Both the position numbers and the translations under genes were made by a program. A DNA stretch of 64,000 nucleotides. Source: Granulosicoccus sp036478595 (lineage in GTDB: Bacteria; Pseudomonadota; Gammaproteobacteria; Granulosicoccales; Granulosicoccaceae). Positions within the stretch are counted from its first letter, which is position 1. Each line of letters begins with the position of its first letter. This document shows positions 34,755 through 43,078 of this stretch, in pieces. The stretch covers positions 62,001-126,000 of the forward strand of contig JAZGEF010000069.1 in NCBI GenBank assembly GCA_036478595.1. The letters are read 5' to 3'. The notes under the pieces are model-generated. The model did no database searches and had not been told where the DNA came from. It saw nothing but the letters and a program-made list of their open reading frames with translations.

Positions 34755-36776
34755 ATGACGGTGATGCCCTTAAAATTAGTTGCACCGCTAGCCAGTGTGT
34801 TGTTGTTTACTGCAGGATGTAGCTCTTCTTCCAGTACTAGTCCAGCCGAAACCGGCGGAAATGGCAGCCCAGTGAGCGATCCTGTCACCGGTGACTCCAC
34901 TGGCGGTACGGCGCAAACTACAGGCAATAGCACAACCGGAAATACAACGGGTAGTTCAACCGGCGGCACCACAGGTAGTTCTAACAATACACCGGGCCAA
35001 CCTATCGTGCTAACAGCGCTACCACAGCCACCGTTCACCTCTGCACCTAATGCATCGCATGAGCCTAAAATTGCTACTGGTCCAGTTTCTTCTGTAAAGA
35101 GCTTTTTTCTGCGTCAAGATCCAGCTGGTGTTATTCCAAACACCGATCCAGGGCCCACCGAGGAAGAATTCACTGCGGGCCTTTCTGCAGCCGTAATCTC
35201 AATACCTAATGGGCTTGACACAACATTGAATCATGCACCCTATTTTGAAGGCTTAAATAATGTTGAAGTATTGGCAGGATCTTACCTGGAGCTCAGATTA
35301 AAGCCTGTTGATGTTGATGGAGGTTTACCCGGTATGTTTCCCGAAGCCTTGCCCGAAGGCGCGCAATATATTGATAACTTTGACGGCACTCGAACCCTAC
35401 GATGGCGTCCATTGCAACCCGACGTTGGTTTTACTAATTTCCGAATTATCGCTATTGACCCCGTTGAGCCACTATATCGCGCACAGCAAACGGTTTGGAT
35501 CAAAGTGGTCATGCCATCCGATCCATCCACTATTGTTAATCTCCCACCTGGTTTGAACCGGGTTCGTCCCCATACTGTTCGCCTTGGCGATCCCGTGGTC
35601 ATCGAAATTAAAGGCACCGACCCTAATGGTACTTATCCTGAGTTAGGTCTAATTAATCCTCCTCCAGGGTCTACGTTTATCCAGCACTACAATGAGCCGG
35701 CGATAAAGATTCTACGTTTTTTCCCAGAAGCGGCTGGCGAAATGAATATCGACGTAGTGGCTAGCGATGCTGTTAATGGTGCACGTAGCAAGGTACAGAG
35801 CATCAAGATTACGGTTAAGGACCCATCAGAATTTATATACCCGGGTACGCGCTTGCGGACCATGGCTAAACAACGTGATTTGTTGATTGGGTACGCGTCA
35901 TTGAAAGATTTCTACTTTCGTCCAGACGGTGGTATTTACGCTGAAATAGCGCGCAATGAATTCAATTTTGTCAGTAGTGAAAACGCGCTCAAATGGGATG
36001 GGCTCAACCCATCGCCGGGCTTATATCGATGGGCTGCTGCGGACAACTTAGTAAACTATGCTGACATACACGGCCAAGCTGTGCATGGGCATACGCTGGT
36101 ATGGCACCGACAGCTCCCCGGCTGGGTCAAGAGCTCACCAACGGCTGATCGAGAAATCCACATGCGAGAATTTATCGACAGGGTACTAACCCGCTACAAG
36201 CAATCAGTACCTGTTTGGGATGTTGTCAATGAAGCATTTGAAGAAGATGGCACGTATCGAAACTCGACTTGGCATCAAGCTATGGGCCCTGACTACATAG
36301 AGATCGCTTTTAGGCAAGCCCGCCAATCCGCACCTAACGCCACCTTGCTCTACAACGAATACGATGTAGCATGGGACGGCCCAAAGTTTGATGGCATGTA
36401 CAAGATGCTTCAATCAATGAAAAATAAACTGGTGCCGTTGGACGGAGTTGGATTCCAGATGCACCTATTCGCAGATTTCAACAAGTTTGATGAAGTGACT
36501 AAGAACTTCCAAGCAATAGCTGATCTCGATTTAGACATCTATATCACTGAACTCGATGTATCGATACAAGGTGGTCAAACGGAACAGCAACAAGCGGATG
36601 TTTATGAAGCAGTGCTCGATATCTGCCTGAAACAGCCTCGATGCAAAGCGTTTCAGATATGGGGATTTACGGATCAGTATTCATGGCGCAGAGATCATCG
36701 CCCGTTGATATTTGACAACGACTACAAGATTAAGCCGGCTTACTTGGCATTGCAGAGGCGGTTGAGCGAAAACTAG
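34755..36776 (+). CDS. Endo-1,4-beta-xylanase, GH10, surface lipoprotein
   Basis: 673 residues. Lipobox LFTAGC (Cys22), a Ser/Thr/Gly-rich linker to about 80, two Ig/cadherin-like regions (about 150-255 and 260-355, each with PxxGxxxIxxxD and LRWRPLxxxxG or LRFFPEAAGE), then a GH10 barrel from about 370. Catalytic residues are E493 (VWDVVNEA) and nucleophile E599 (IYITELDV); HTLVWHRQLPGW binds substrate. It would cut xylan at the cell surface into oligosaccharides. The modular N-terminus is longer than the domain alone (about 300) and may hold the enzyme off the membrane. No xylose genes are adjacent. Confidence 0.9.
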   Translation: MTVMPLKLVAPLASVLLFTAGCSSSSSTSPAETGGNGSPVSDPVTGDSTGGTAQTTGNSTTGNTTGSSTGGTTGSSNNTPGQPIVLTALPQPPFTSAPNASHEPKIATGPVSSVKSFFLRQDPAGVIPNTDPGPTEEEFTAGLSAAVISIPNGLDTTLNHAPYFEGLNNVEVLAGSYLELRLKPVDVDGGLPGMFPEALPEGAQYIDNFDGTRTLRWRPLQPDVGFTNFRIIAIDPVEPLYRAQQTVWIKVVMPSDPSTIVNLPPGLNRVRPHTVRLGDPVVIEIKGTDPNGTYPELGLINPPPGSTFIQHYNEPAIKILRFFPEAAGEMNIDVVASDAVNGARSKVQSIKITVKDPSEFIYPGTRLRTMAKQRDLLIGYASLKDFYFRPDGGIYAEIARNEFNFVSSENALKWDGLNPSPGLYRWAAADNLVNYADIHGQAVHGHTLVWHRQLPGWVKSSPTADREIHMREFIDRVLTRYKQSVPVWDVVNEAFEEDGTYRNSTWHQAMGPDYIEIAFRQARQSAPNATLLYNEYDVAWDGPKFDGMYKMLQSMKNKLVPLDGVGFQMHLFADFNKFDEVTKNFQAIADLDLDIYITELDVSIQGGQTEQQQADVYEAVLDICLKQPRCKAFQIWGFTDQYSWRRDHRPLIFDNDYKIKPAYLALQRRLSEN

Positions 36777-36782
36777 CATACG

Positions 36783-36832
36783 GTTGGCCCCGGGGGGCAC
36801 CTAACCAGCCTTCGCAGGGATGACGGGCCAAC
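36783..36832. repeat. Palindromic intergenic element after the xylanase gene
   Basis: GTTGGCCC (36783-36790) and GGGCCAAC (36825-36832) are exact complements around a 34-base interior that holds, on the minus strand, CGTCATCCCTGCGAAGGCTG, a sequence type often seen in dispersed intergenic palindromes of proteobacteria. The pair lies 7 bp after the xylanase stop and could stop its transcription. Related in style to 7889-7980. Confidence 0.5.
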
Positions 36833-36862
36833 GTAGGGAGAGTGCCCACCCGGGTATGAAGA

Positions 36863-37045
36863 CTATTCGTTCTCCGTTTTCAAGCTAACAAACAACTCCA
36901 CGCCTTCATAGCTAGCATCAACCACTATCGGCCTGCAGCACACTTGACAGTCTTCGACGTATTGATGAGCCTCAACCGAGGCATCAATCAACAATTCAAT
37001 TGGCTCACCACAATACGGGCAGCTACACGCTCTTTCGTTAATCAC
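36863..37045 (-). CDS. CPXCG-motif cysteine-rich small protein
   Basis: 60 residues with two Cys pairs (CPYCGEP at the start and CQVCCRPI in the middle), a zinc-ribbon-like arrangement. This small family is widespread in gammaproteobacteria with unknown role. It starts 7 bp after dsbB on the same strand, so both are probably transcribed together. Confidence 0.85.
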   Translation of the reverse strand: MINERACSCPYCGEPIELLIDASVEAHQYVEDCQVCCRPIVVDASYEGVELFVSLKTENE

Positions 37046-37052
37046 ACAGCAC

Positions 37053-37553
37053 TCACATAACGCTATTATTAGGACGTTTAAATAGCAGTACTAAACCCAC
37101 TAACAGCATCGTGACAAAAAATATAAACGACCATTCGGCCATGCTGAATCCGAAAAATATCCAGTCAACTTCTGCGCAATTACCATCGCCTTGAAACAAC
37201 AATTTGATTGTTTCAAGAAAAGGCTTGTTCTCGAGCCAATACATTAGGCCAAGTCCACATTCAGGCACCTCGTCTTTGGGCAAGTGCTGTAACCACACTT
37301 GCCTGCCTGCTGTGGCTATACCACCGATAGCGCCCAGAATATAGACAACCGAACTCAAGCTTTGCCAGCCACGATTGCTAATCATAAACAAGCCGAAAAA
37401 TGCACCAACCGCCACAACGGCATAGAAAAACCGTTGGGTTAAACACAGTGAGCAAGCATCCAGATACTCGGTTTTTTCAATATAAATTGCGTAACCCAGT
37501 AGACCGACAATAAACAAAATAGTACCGAGCCACGTTAGTCGTCTTAAAGTCAT
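37053..37553 (-). CDS. dsbB: Disulfide bond formation protein DsbB
   Basis: 166 residues, four membrane helices. First periplasmic pair C34/C37 (DACSLC), second pair C99 and C126 (PECG, GDGNCAE). It reoxidises DsbA and passes electrons to quinone. Length and Cys placement are normal. The second pair has a 26-residue spacing, in the usual range. Upstream partner dsbA is not in the window. Confidence 0.92.
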   Translation of the reverse strand: MTLRRLTWLGTILFIVGLLGYAIYIEKTEYLDACSLCLTQRFFYAVVAVGAFFGLFMISNRGWQSLSSVVYILGAIGGIATAGRQVWLQHLPKDEVPECGLGLMYWLENKPFLETIKLLFQGDGNCAEVDWIFFGFSMAEWSFIFFVTMLLVGLVLLFKRPNNSVM

Positions 37554-37718
37554 TGCGTGTTGCTTTCCTGTATTCGATTTCTAAGTTTAGCCAATTGCTC
37601 AGTGTTTGTCCGCACGGGATTTTTACCCAGAATCAAGGGTGGTATTGCATCACTGTAATACGAGTTGTGGCCCCACACTATGCCTGCACCTAAACAATCT
37701 GGAAATCAGGGAATTAAC

Positions 37719-39350
37719 ATGAACTCAAAATTACTCGCAGCCACTGTACTGTCAATCGTGCTGAGCATGCAAGCCTGTAGCTCAGGTGGATCAGGCACCG
37801 ACACTCGCGCAGATGATGCTACTGCTCTAGGCCCGCATTCAGATGTTAAACTGACTGTTGCTTTACCCCAGCGTATGCAGAATTTAGGCGTACCGGTAGA
37901 TATAGACGTTACCGTAGCCGGCGCCACTCACACCATGTTGAAGGATAACTTCACCTACTACATGGATACCATGCTTCCCAAGGGTCGCAACTTTGCTGTT
38001 TTTTTTGCGGTACGCCGTAGCTCAGATAACTTGATTTTGGCCGCCGCTGAATCATCAATTACCACCGATGCAGACAGCATGGCCTTTTCCTTGCCACCTC
38101 AGACGTTCGACACGTCCTTTGATTCTGATAGCGATGGGTTCTCAAACATCGCTGAGCTGGAACGTGGTAGTGCACCCCTGGGCGTTAGCGAAGATTTTGA
38201 TGGTGACGGTATCGCTAACGAATCAGATTCAGACGATGATAACGACGGCGTTGCAGACATCTATGATGCCTTCCCATTGGATGCGAACGAATCCGTCGAT
38301 ACAGATGGTGACGGTATTGGCAACAATCTTGATTATGACGACGACAACGATCTTATCGTTGATGCAGATGACAAGTTTCCCCTAGATGCCAACGAAAGCC
38401 TCGACCTTGATCTTGATGGTTTAGGTAACTCTGTCGATCTGGATGACGACGGCGATGGCACTATTGACCTGGAGGATCCACAACCTAGTAATGCCAATAT
38501 TACGGGCAATGAAGATTCAGATGGCGACGGTATACGTGATCTGGAAGACGCATTCCCGTACAACCAGTCAGAGCACAATGACTTAGACGGTGACGGCATT
38601 GGTGATAACGAAGATACCGACGACAACGGTAACGGTGTAGAGGACAATCAAGAAAATGCAGTGGTGGGTATTCCCTATTCCTTAGTGCGACCCACAATTG
38701 ATGGAGCGTACGGCTGGAGCGAATGGCGAGGATCTGCCCGCGCCGATAGCAAAGGTAATTATTTGAAGATTGATCATCTAATGATTGATGTGGACGGGCT
38801 TTTTGCTGACCAGCCACGACGCTACTATAACTACAGCTACTGGCGTGCAAAGCACGACGGCACGGATCTTTACATCTTAGCGGTAATCTATGACGAACCC
38901 TTTTTCGAAATATTCAATGACTCGACGAATATTTGGGAGGACGACACTGCTGAATTGTATTTTGATATTGGCAACGACAAAACTAGCAGCTACGGCAACA
39001 ACGACTTTCAGCAATTGTTTAGTTATCAAAATATGGCTAGCAACAACAAACTCGTTGGTTATAACTCTGCTCAAGGTATGACCGTTAGCTACAGCAGCAG
39101 CGCTGGAATGGAAATGCCTGGCTCTACTCGCACCGTATACGAATTCAAGGTTAACTTGAACTCAATTGGCCTACACCCAGAGCAACGGTTCGGTTTTGAT
39201 ATTCAAGTCAACGATGACAATAATGGCGGCGATAGAGATTCAAAATGGGGTTGGTTTGCACCACCGGGTACTGATACCAGTTGGCAGGATCCTAGCGTGT
39301 TTGGTACCGCAGTACTAGCGCCGATAAGAGCGGTTACAACTGGCGACTAG
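37719..39350 (+). CDS. Lipoprotein with thrombospondin-3 calcium repeats and CBM9-like domain
   Basis: 543 residues from ATG 37719; GTG 37665 is in frame but precedes the signal. Lipobox LSMQAC. Residues about 130-310 contain at least eight DxDGDGI-type calcium loops (such as DFDGDGIANESDSDDD and DSDGDGIRDLEDAFP), a stiff calcium-stabilised stalk. Residues about 320-540 form a CBM9-like beta-sandwich (TIDGAYGWSEWRGS, WEDDTAELYFDIGND, GFDIQVNDDNNGG). CBM9 binds the reducing ends of cellulose and xylan chains. Near the GH10 gene it may help hold xylan at the surface. No catalytic domain seen. Confidence 0.8.
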   Translation: MNSKLLAATVLSIVLSMQACSSGGSGTDTRADDATALGPHSDVKLTVALPQRMQNLGVPVDIDVTVAGATHTMLKDNFTYYMDTMLPKGRNFAVFFAVRRSSDNLILAAAESSITTDADSMAFSLPPQTFDTSFDSDSDGFSNIAELERGSAPLGVSEDFDGDGIANESDSDDDNDGVADIYDAFPLDANESVDTDGDGIGNNLDYDDDNDLIVDADDKFPLDANESLDLDLDGLGNSVDLDDDGDGTIDLEDPQPSNANITGNEDSDGDGIRDLEDAFPYNQSEHNDLDGDGIGDNEDTDDNGNGVEDNQENAVVGIPYSLVRPTIDGAYGWSEWRGSARADSKGNYLKIDHLMIDVDGLFADQPRRYYNYSYWRAKHDGTDLYILAVIYDEPFFEIFNDSTNIWEDDTAELYFDIGNDKTSSYGNNDFQQLFSYQNMASNNKLVGYNSAQGMTVSYSSSAGMEMPGSTRTVYEFKVNLNSIGLHPEQRFGFDIQVNDDNNGGDRDSKWGWFAPPGTDTSWQDPSVFGTAVLAPIRAVTTGD

Positions 39351-39371
39351 TTGCCAGAAACGATCTTGAAA

Positions 39372-39406
39372 AACAGCTGGCGTACCATTGCAGTACGCTG
39401 GTTTTG
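39372..39406 (+). terminator. Possible terminator after the CBM9-like gene
   Basis: GCGTAC (39380-39385) and GTACGC (39393-39398) form the core of a stem, extended by several G-U and Watson-Crick pairs (CAGCTG with CTGGTTT), loop of 7, followed by TTTT at 39402-39405. It stands 22 bp after the stop codon. Confidence 0.45.
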
Positions 39407-39411
39407 GAGGG

Positions 39412-39762
39412 CTAGTAAAGCATGAATTGGTCAATAAAGTACCTGCCGCCCTTAATAGCGACGGTCGCCAACGCCATTACTTGTTCGTCGGCTTCTGAAA
39501 AGGATTGATCCCATACTAGGGTAAACGCTTTCGGTTTTCTGAAAATACAGATCAAATTGCGCTCAGTCGGGCGGCCCCATTTACCCAGCCATTGATCACA
39601 GTCAAGCTTGAATTGCTCTTCTGAAATGTAGTTTTTTAAGTGCAGCGAAAAATGCTGGCTATGCAGATTGAAGTTTCTATGTGCAAGGCCTTGCATGATG
39701 TCATTCATCATTGGGTCGGCTACAGCACACAGTGCTTGATCATCAGTTTCGCGGCAATCCAT
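39412..39762 (-). CDS. Hypothetical cytoplasmic protein
   Basis: 116 residues with three tryptophans and no signal or membrane span. Opens with a Cys/Asp-rich MDCRETDDQALCAVADPM and ends in WDQSFSEADEQVMALATVAIKGG. No known family. Composition is natural, and no overlapping real gene competes, so it is probably coding. It precedes no obvious partner; the RMF-like gene lies upstream on the same strand 68 bp away. Confidence 0.5.
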   Translation of the reverse strand: MDCRETDDQALCAVADPMMNDIMQGLAHRNFNLHSQHFSLHLKNYISEEQFKLDCDQWLGKWGRPTERNLICIFRKPKAFTLVWDQSFSEADEQVMALATVAIKGGRYFIDQFMLY

Positions 39763-39830
39763 GCCACTATTTTACCGTTAGATCATCACCGAGACTACCC
39801 ATCTATGGTGCTCAGCTTCAGTTTTATTGA

Positions 39831-40049
39831 TTATTCGCGGTTTTGCTTGCCCATGCGGTAGCCGCGATACCATTCTTTTTCTAGTTCGTTACTAGCGAAA
39901 TATGAGTGATGACAATTACTTGGCGTCGTTCCCTTGATTCCAGCGTCCATTCCAGCCTTTCGGGCTATTGCCGGGGTAACGTGATGCAGTGGTTTGTAAG
40001 CCTCAGAAATGACCGAATTCAGGCCAACAAAATCAAAGGTGCGCTTCAT
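39831..40049 (-). CDS. Small protein resembling ribosome modulation factor (Rmf/CrpP-like)
   Basis: 72 residues from ATG 40049, chosen because GGAG lies six bases upstream; an ATG at 40094 is weaker. The second half, ARKAGMDAGIKG...CHHSYF...EKEWYRGYRMG, follows the Rmf/CrpP pattern (A-x-x-x-G-x-x-A-G-x-x-G, Cys, then W-x-x-G-x-x-x-G). RMF makes ribosomes pair into inactive 100S particles in stationary phase. E. coli RMF is 55 residues; the extra 25-residue N-terminus here is unusual. Family membership is a pattern call, not certain. Confidence 0.5.
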   Translation of the reverse strand: MKRTFDFVGLNSVISEAYKPLHHVTPAIARKAGMDAGIKGTTPSNCHHSYFASNELEKEWYRGYRMGKQNRE

Positions 40050-40266
40050 TGTAGCTCCAGAAATAAAAACAGTGACCAGCGGTGTGCTGGCCATACAGGA
40101 GCGAACGTTAGCACGGGATTTTAGAGCCTATCGATAACTGGTTCTCATAGCTGAATCTAAATTAGCCAATCAGCCAGTTACGATGCAGAGTGAGGACAAT
40201 GGCACGAATCGGCTGTGCATGGCGCACACCTAATAGAGAGCGAGATCACGGTTTTCGTGTCATGAC

Positions 40267-40329
40267 AATGAGCCACGCGCCCCTCCGGGGTGCCAAATAC
40301 CCTTTGCCGTGGCGGAACGGAGGCTCATT
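40267..40329. repeat. Palindromic element downstream of the Calx-beta lipoprotein
   Basis: AATGAGCC (40267-40274) pairs exactly with GGCTCATT (40322-40329). Inside are further complementary runs (CCCTCCGGGG, and GGTGCC with GGCAAAGGGTATTTGGC on the other strand). It lies 4 bp beyond the stop of the minus-strand lipoprotein gene and could end its transcript, but lacks a T-run. Confidence 0.45.
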
Positions 40330-40333
40330 ACAA

Positions 40334-41752
40334 CTACGGAATTAAATGCCCGCCCAATTCATTATTCGAATAGGTCACGTTATCTTGCGTAACGACAGAA
40401 CCTGAGCTGATTTGGTAGAGCCCATAACCTGCACTATTGGCAATCGTGCTGTTTTGAATGGCAAGGTTCACATCACTACCTTCAACAATCAAATTACCCG
40501 ATCGGGCCGGATCACCACCGCCATACTCAATGGTAACGTATGCCAAACGATTATCGGTAGAAGTTGACGATACCCACTGTATCCCATTCCAAAATCCAGC
40601 CCGTGGCGTAACACCAGTGATAACTATAGGCTGAGTCTGCGTACCAACAGCATTCAACGAACCGTTTGAACTGATGTATATCCGGGAATCTGCGCCAAAA
40701 CGAAGGTCAACACCCGGTTCTAACACTAGCTTCCCATCAACAATCAAAGAACTGCTATACGAATAATGTGTCGCTTGTGGCGAAAGTGTAAGCGGGTTAG
40801 CGTCTGTAATTGTCTTTGCTACCAGCCCTATTCCACCCGGGTTATTTTCAAATACCAAGCCATCACCTAATGAGCTGAGCACATCAGTTGGGATACGCAT
40901 TGCTGCTACGCTTGTGTTGCTGATTGAGTTATTAGCAAACGAGCCCAACTGCGAACCTGCGATTAAGTCCACTCCAATAGTAGCGCCTTCGATTGCCACA
41001 TGATTGAATTGCTGCAATGGATTAGTGCTGATAATCGATATACCATTCCACGAGCCCGCAGCAGGTGACGCACCTTTAAAACGTACCGGATTTGCTTGAG
41101 TTCCTTCAGCATAGATAGTCGCGTTATCAACAATGGAAATACCCGCATTCGCGTTTGCAATAACGGTTACGCCTTGCTCGATAATGAGTTGAGCCTGCGC
41201 TGACATGATTACCGTGTCGGTGATGTGATAACACGGTCCAGCCCAAGTAGCGTTATTTGGCATCACATCCGACACTTGCTGGCATGCTGAATCAGCAATT
41301 TCAACACTGAGAGTATTACTACCACTGACAGTCTCTTCACCTGAAAGCCCGTACAACACTATCTCAAAAGTTTCTGAGGTTTCGGTATGGATATCAGGAT
41401 ACACATCAAACGTTATCGTCTTGGCTCCTGTTTCGCCATCAGCCCATGACAACACACCGTCAGATGCTTCAAAGTCGCTACCGTTTTCGGCGTTGCCTTC
41501 ATCAACACGATAATTAATGCTTGTCGCACCGACTGCATCGCCGGTTCGCAATACAGAAACACCGCTTATGCCGTCAAATTCAGTAACCGACATGCTGGTC
41601 ACGGCAAAAAGAAGATGATCACCATCTGGAACCGCAGCTGCAGGGTTGCCCGGAGCTTGAACGCCGCCGCCGCCACCGCCACAGCTTGCTAATGTGGCGG
41701 CAACCAATGCCACACACAAACGTGCACTACTTCCCATAACCTGCTTAGACAT
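40334..41752 (-). CDS. Lipoprotein with Calx-beta domain and beta-helix-like repeats
   Basis: 472 residues. Lipobox TLASC (Cys23) followed by a glycine linker. A Calx-beta domain spans about 45-150 (VSVLRTGDAVGATSINYRV, ENGSDFEASDGVLSWADGE, ESFEIVLYG). The rest has two related blocks (IIEQGVTVIANANAGISI... and LVLEPGVDLRFGADSRIYI...), each with GTQxxPxxxxGxxPxxGxWNGI, like right-handed beta-helix surface proteins. Exposed on the outer membrane by inference, with adhesion or polysaccharide contact possible. It is 76 bp downstream of glcF, but the function seems unrelated. Confidence 0.75.
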   Translation of the reverse strand: MSKQVMGSSARLCVALVAATLASCGGGGGGVQAPGNPAAAVPDGDHLLFAVTSMSVTEFDGISGVSVLRTGDAVGATSINYRVDEGNAENGSDFEASDGVLSWADGETGAKTITFDVYPDIHTETSETFEIVLYGLSGEETVSGSNTLSVEIADSACQQVSDVMPNNATWAGPCYHITDTVIMSAQAQLIIEQGVTVIANANAGISIVDNATIYAEGTQANPVRFKGASPAAGSWNGISIISTNPLQQFNHVAIEGATIGVDLIAGSQLGSFANNSISNTSVAAMRIPTDVLSSLGDGLVFENNPGGIGLVAKTITDANPLTLSPQATHYSYSSSLIVDGKLVLEPGVDLRFGADSRIYISSNGSLNAVGTQTQPIVITGVTPRAGFWNGIQWVSSTSTDNRLAYVTIEYGGGDPARSGNLIVEGSDVNLAIQNSTIANSAGYGLYQISSGSVVTQDNVTYSNNELGGHLIP

Positions 41753-41828
41753 TCTGCTGACCTTTCGATTCTATGCAGAGAGTGTCGGCACACGAGTATT
41801 GATCTATAGAATCAGCCGCCTTAGGGGG

Positions 41829-43076
41829 TTAAGAGTGTGAGTTGGTCGTGTTAATGAGTTGATCAACCAGCTCCACCCAATGTATAACTGGGCGTTGTAA
41901 ACCGGTAGTGAGCTGCAACTGACAGCCAATGTTGGCCGTAGCAATAAGCTCAGGCTCGCCTGCGAGGATTGCAGCTGATTTGTCATCACGCAGTTGTTTA
42001 CTCAATGTGGGTTGAAATAAGGAATAGGTGCCCGCAGAACCGCAACATATATGTGAATCAGCTACAGGCGTTAATTTAAACCCTAGTTGCCTAAGCAATT
42101 GTTCGGTGATATTCGGCAATTGCTGCCCGTGCTGCAGAGTGCACGGTGGATGAAACGCAACTTTACCAAACTGTCCAGCGCGATTATGAAAGGGGCTTAA
42201 GTCCTCTGCGCTTAGTACTTCGACGATATCTTTAGACAAGGCTGATATTCGTTTAGCTTTTTCGGAATAGCTTGGATCATCATACAGAGCTGTTTTGTAT
42301 TCCTTTAACATCAAGCCGCAGCCACTTGCTGTACTAATAATCGCTTCGGCGCCATCCTCAACTTCTGGCCACCATGCATCGATATTTTTACGCATCTGCA
42401 CCTTAGCGCTTTCTTGTTCGTTCAAGTGGTATTCAATCGCGCCACAGCAACCCGCACGTTTTATATTGATTAGCGCAACGCCTAGATGCGCGAGGATACG
42501 CGCCGCCGCTTGATTGCTCTGTGGTGCCATTGATGGTTGAACACATCCATCCAGTACCAACATTTTGCGTGACGTTGAGGTGCTGGATTGCTTTAGTGAT
42601 AGTGATAGTGATCGTCGCTCTGGTATACGACACTTCAATGATTTTGGTAACACAGGGCGCAGCCATTGCCCCAATCGCACTAAAGGGCCAATGCGCGCCG
42701 GATGAGGCAATACGGTTACTACCGCTTTTTTAATCAATTTATATTTAAGCGGGCGTGTTTGCGTTTCCTCGACTAGTGATCTTCCCTGCTCAAGTAAATG
42801 GCTGTATTCGACGCCAGATGGGCATGTGGTTTCACAACTTCGGCAGGTTAAACAACGATCAAGGTGTTTTGCAGTATCTATAGTAGCCACTCGACCTTCT
42901 ACTACCTGCTTTATTAAGTAAATCCTACCTCTTGGGCTATCGAGTTCATCACCTAACAAGTTATAAGTTGGGCAGGTAGCCAAACAAAAACCGCAGTGCA
43001 CGCACTTGCGTAGCACGGCTTCCGCAGCAATCGCCCTATTATCGTTTTTTAGATGATCAGCTATAGTTGTTTGCAT
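41829..43076 (-). CDS. glcF: Glycolate oxidase iron-sulfur subunit GlcF
   Basis: 415 residues with two [4Fe-4S] ferredoxin motifs (C25/28/31/35 and C75/78/81/85) and two CCG-type domains (KRAGCCGAIEYH near 215 and DSHICCGSAGTYSLF near 350). It passes electrons from the flavin subunits to the respiratory chain. It starts 2 bp after glcE, completing glcDEF in standard order. Confidence 0.93.
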   Translation of the reverse strand: MQTTIADHLKNDNRAIAAEAVLRKCVHCGFCLATCPTYNLLGDELDSPRGRIYLIKQVVEGRVATIDTAKHLDRCLTCRSCETTCPSGVEYSHLLEQGRSLVEETQTRPLKYKLIKKAVVTVLPHPARIGPLVRLGQWLRPVLPKSLKCRIPERRSLSLSLKQSSTSTSRKMLVLDGCVQPSMAPQSNQAAARILAHLGVALINIKRAGCCGAIEYHLNEQESAKVQMRKNIDAWWPEVEDGAEAIISTASGCGLMLKEYKTALYDDPSYSEKAKRISALSKDIVEVLSAEDLSPFHNRAGQFGKVAFHPPCTLQHGQQLPNITEQLLRQLGFKLTPVADSHICCGSAGTYSLFQPTLSKQLRDDKSAAILAGEPELIATANIGCQLQLTTGLQRPVIHWVELVDQLINTTNSHS

Positions 43077-43078
43077 GA

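Noticed and set aside
38130..38640. Tandem DNA repeats or CRISPR-like array in the CBM9-like gene
   Set aside because: Repetition comes from DxDGDG calcium loops at the protein level; spacing and codons vary, with no constant repeat unit.
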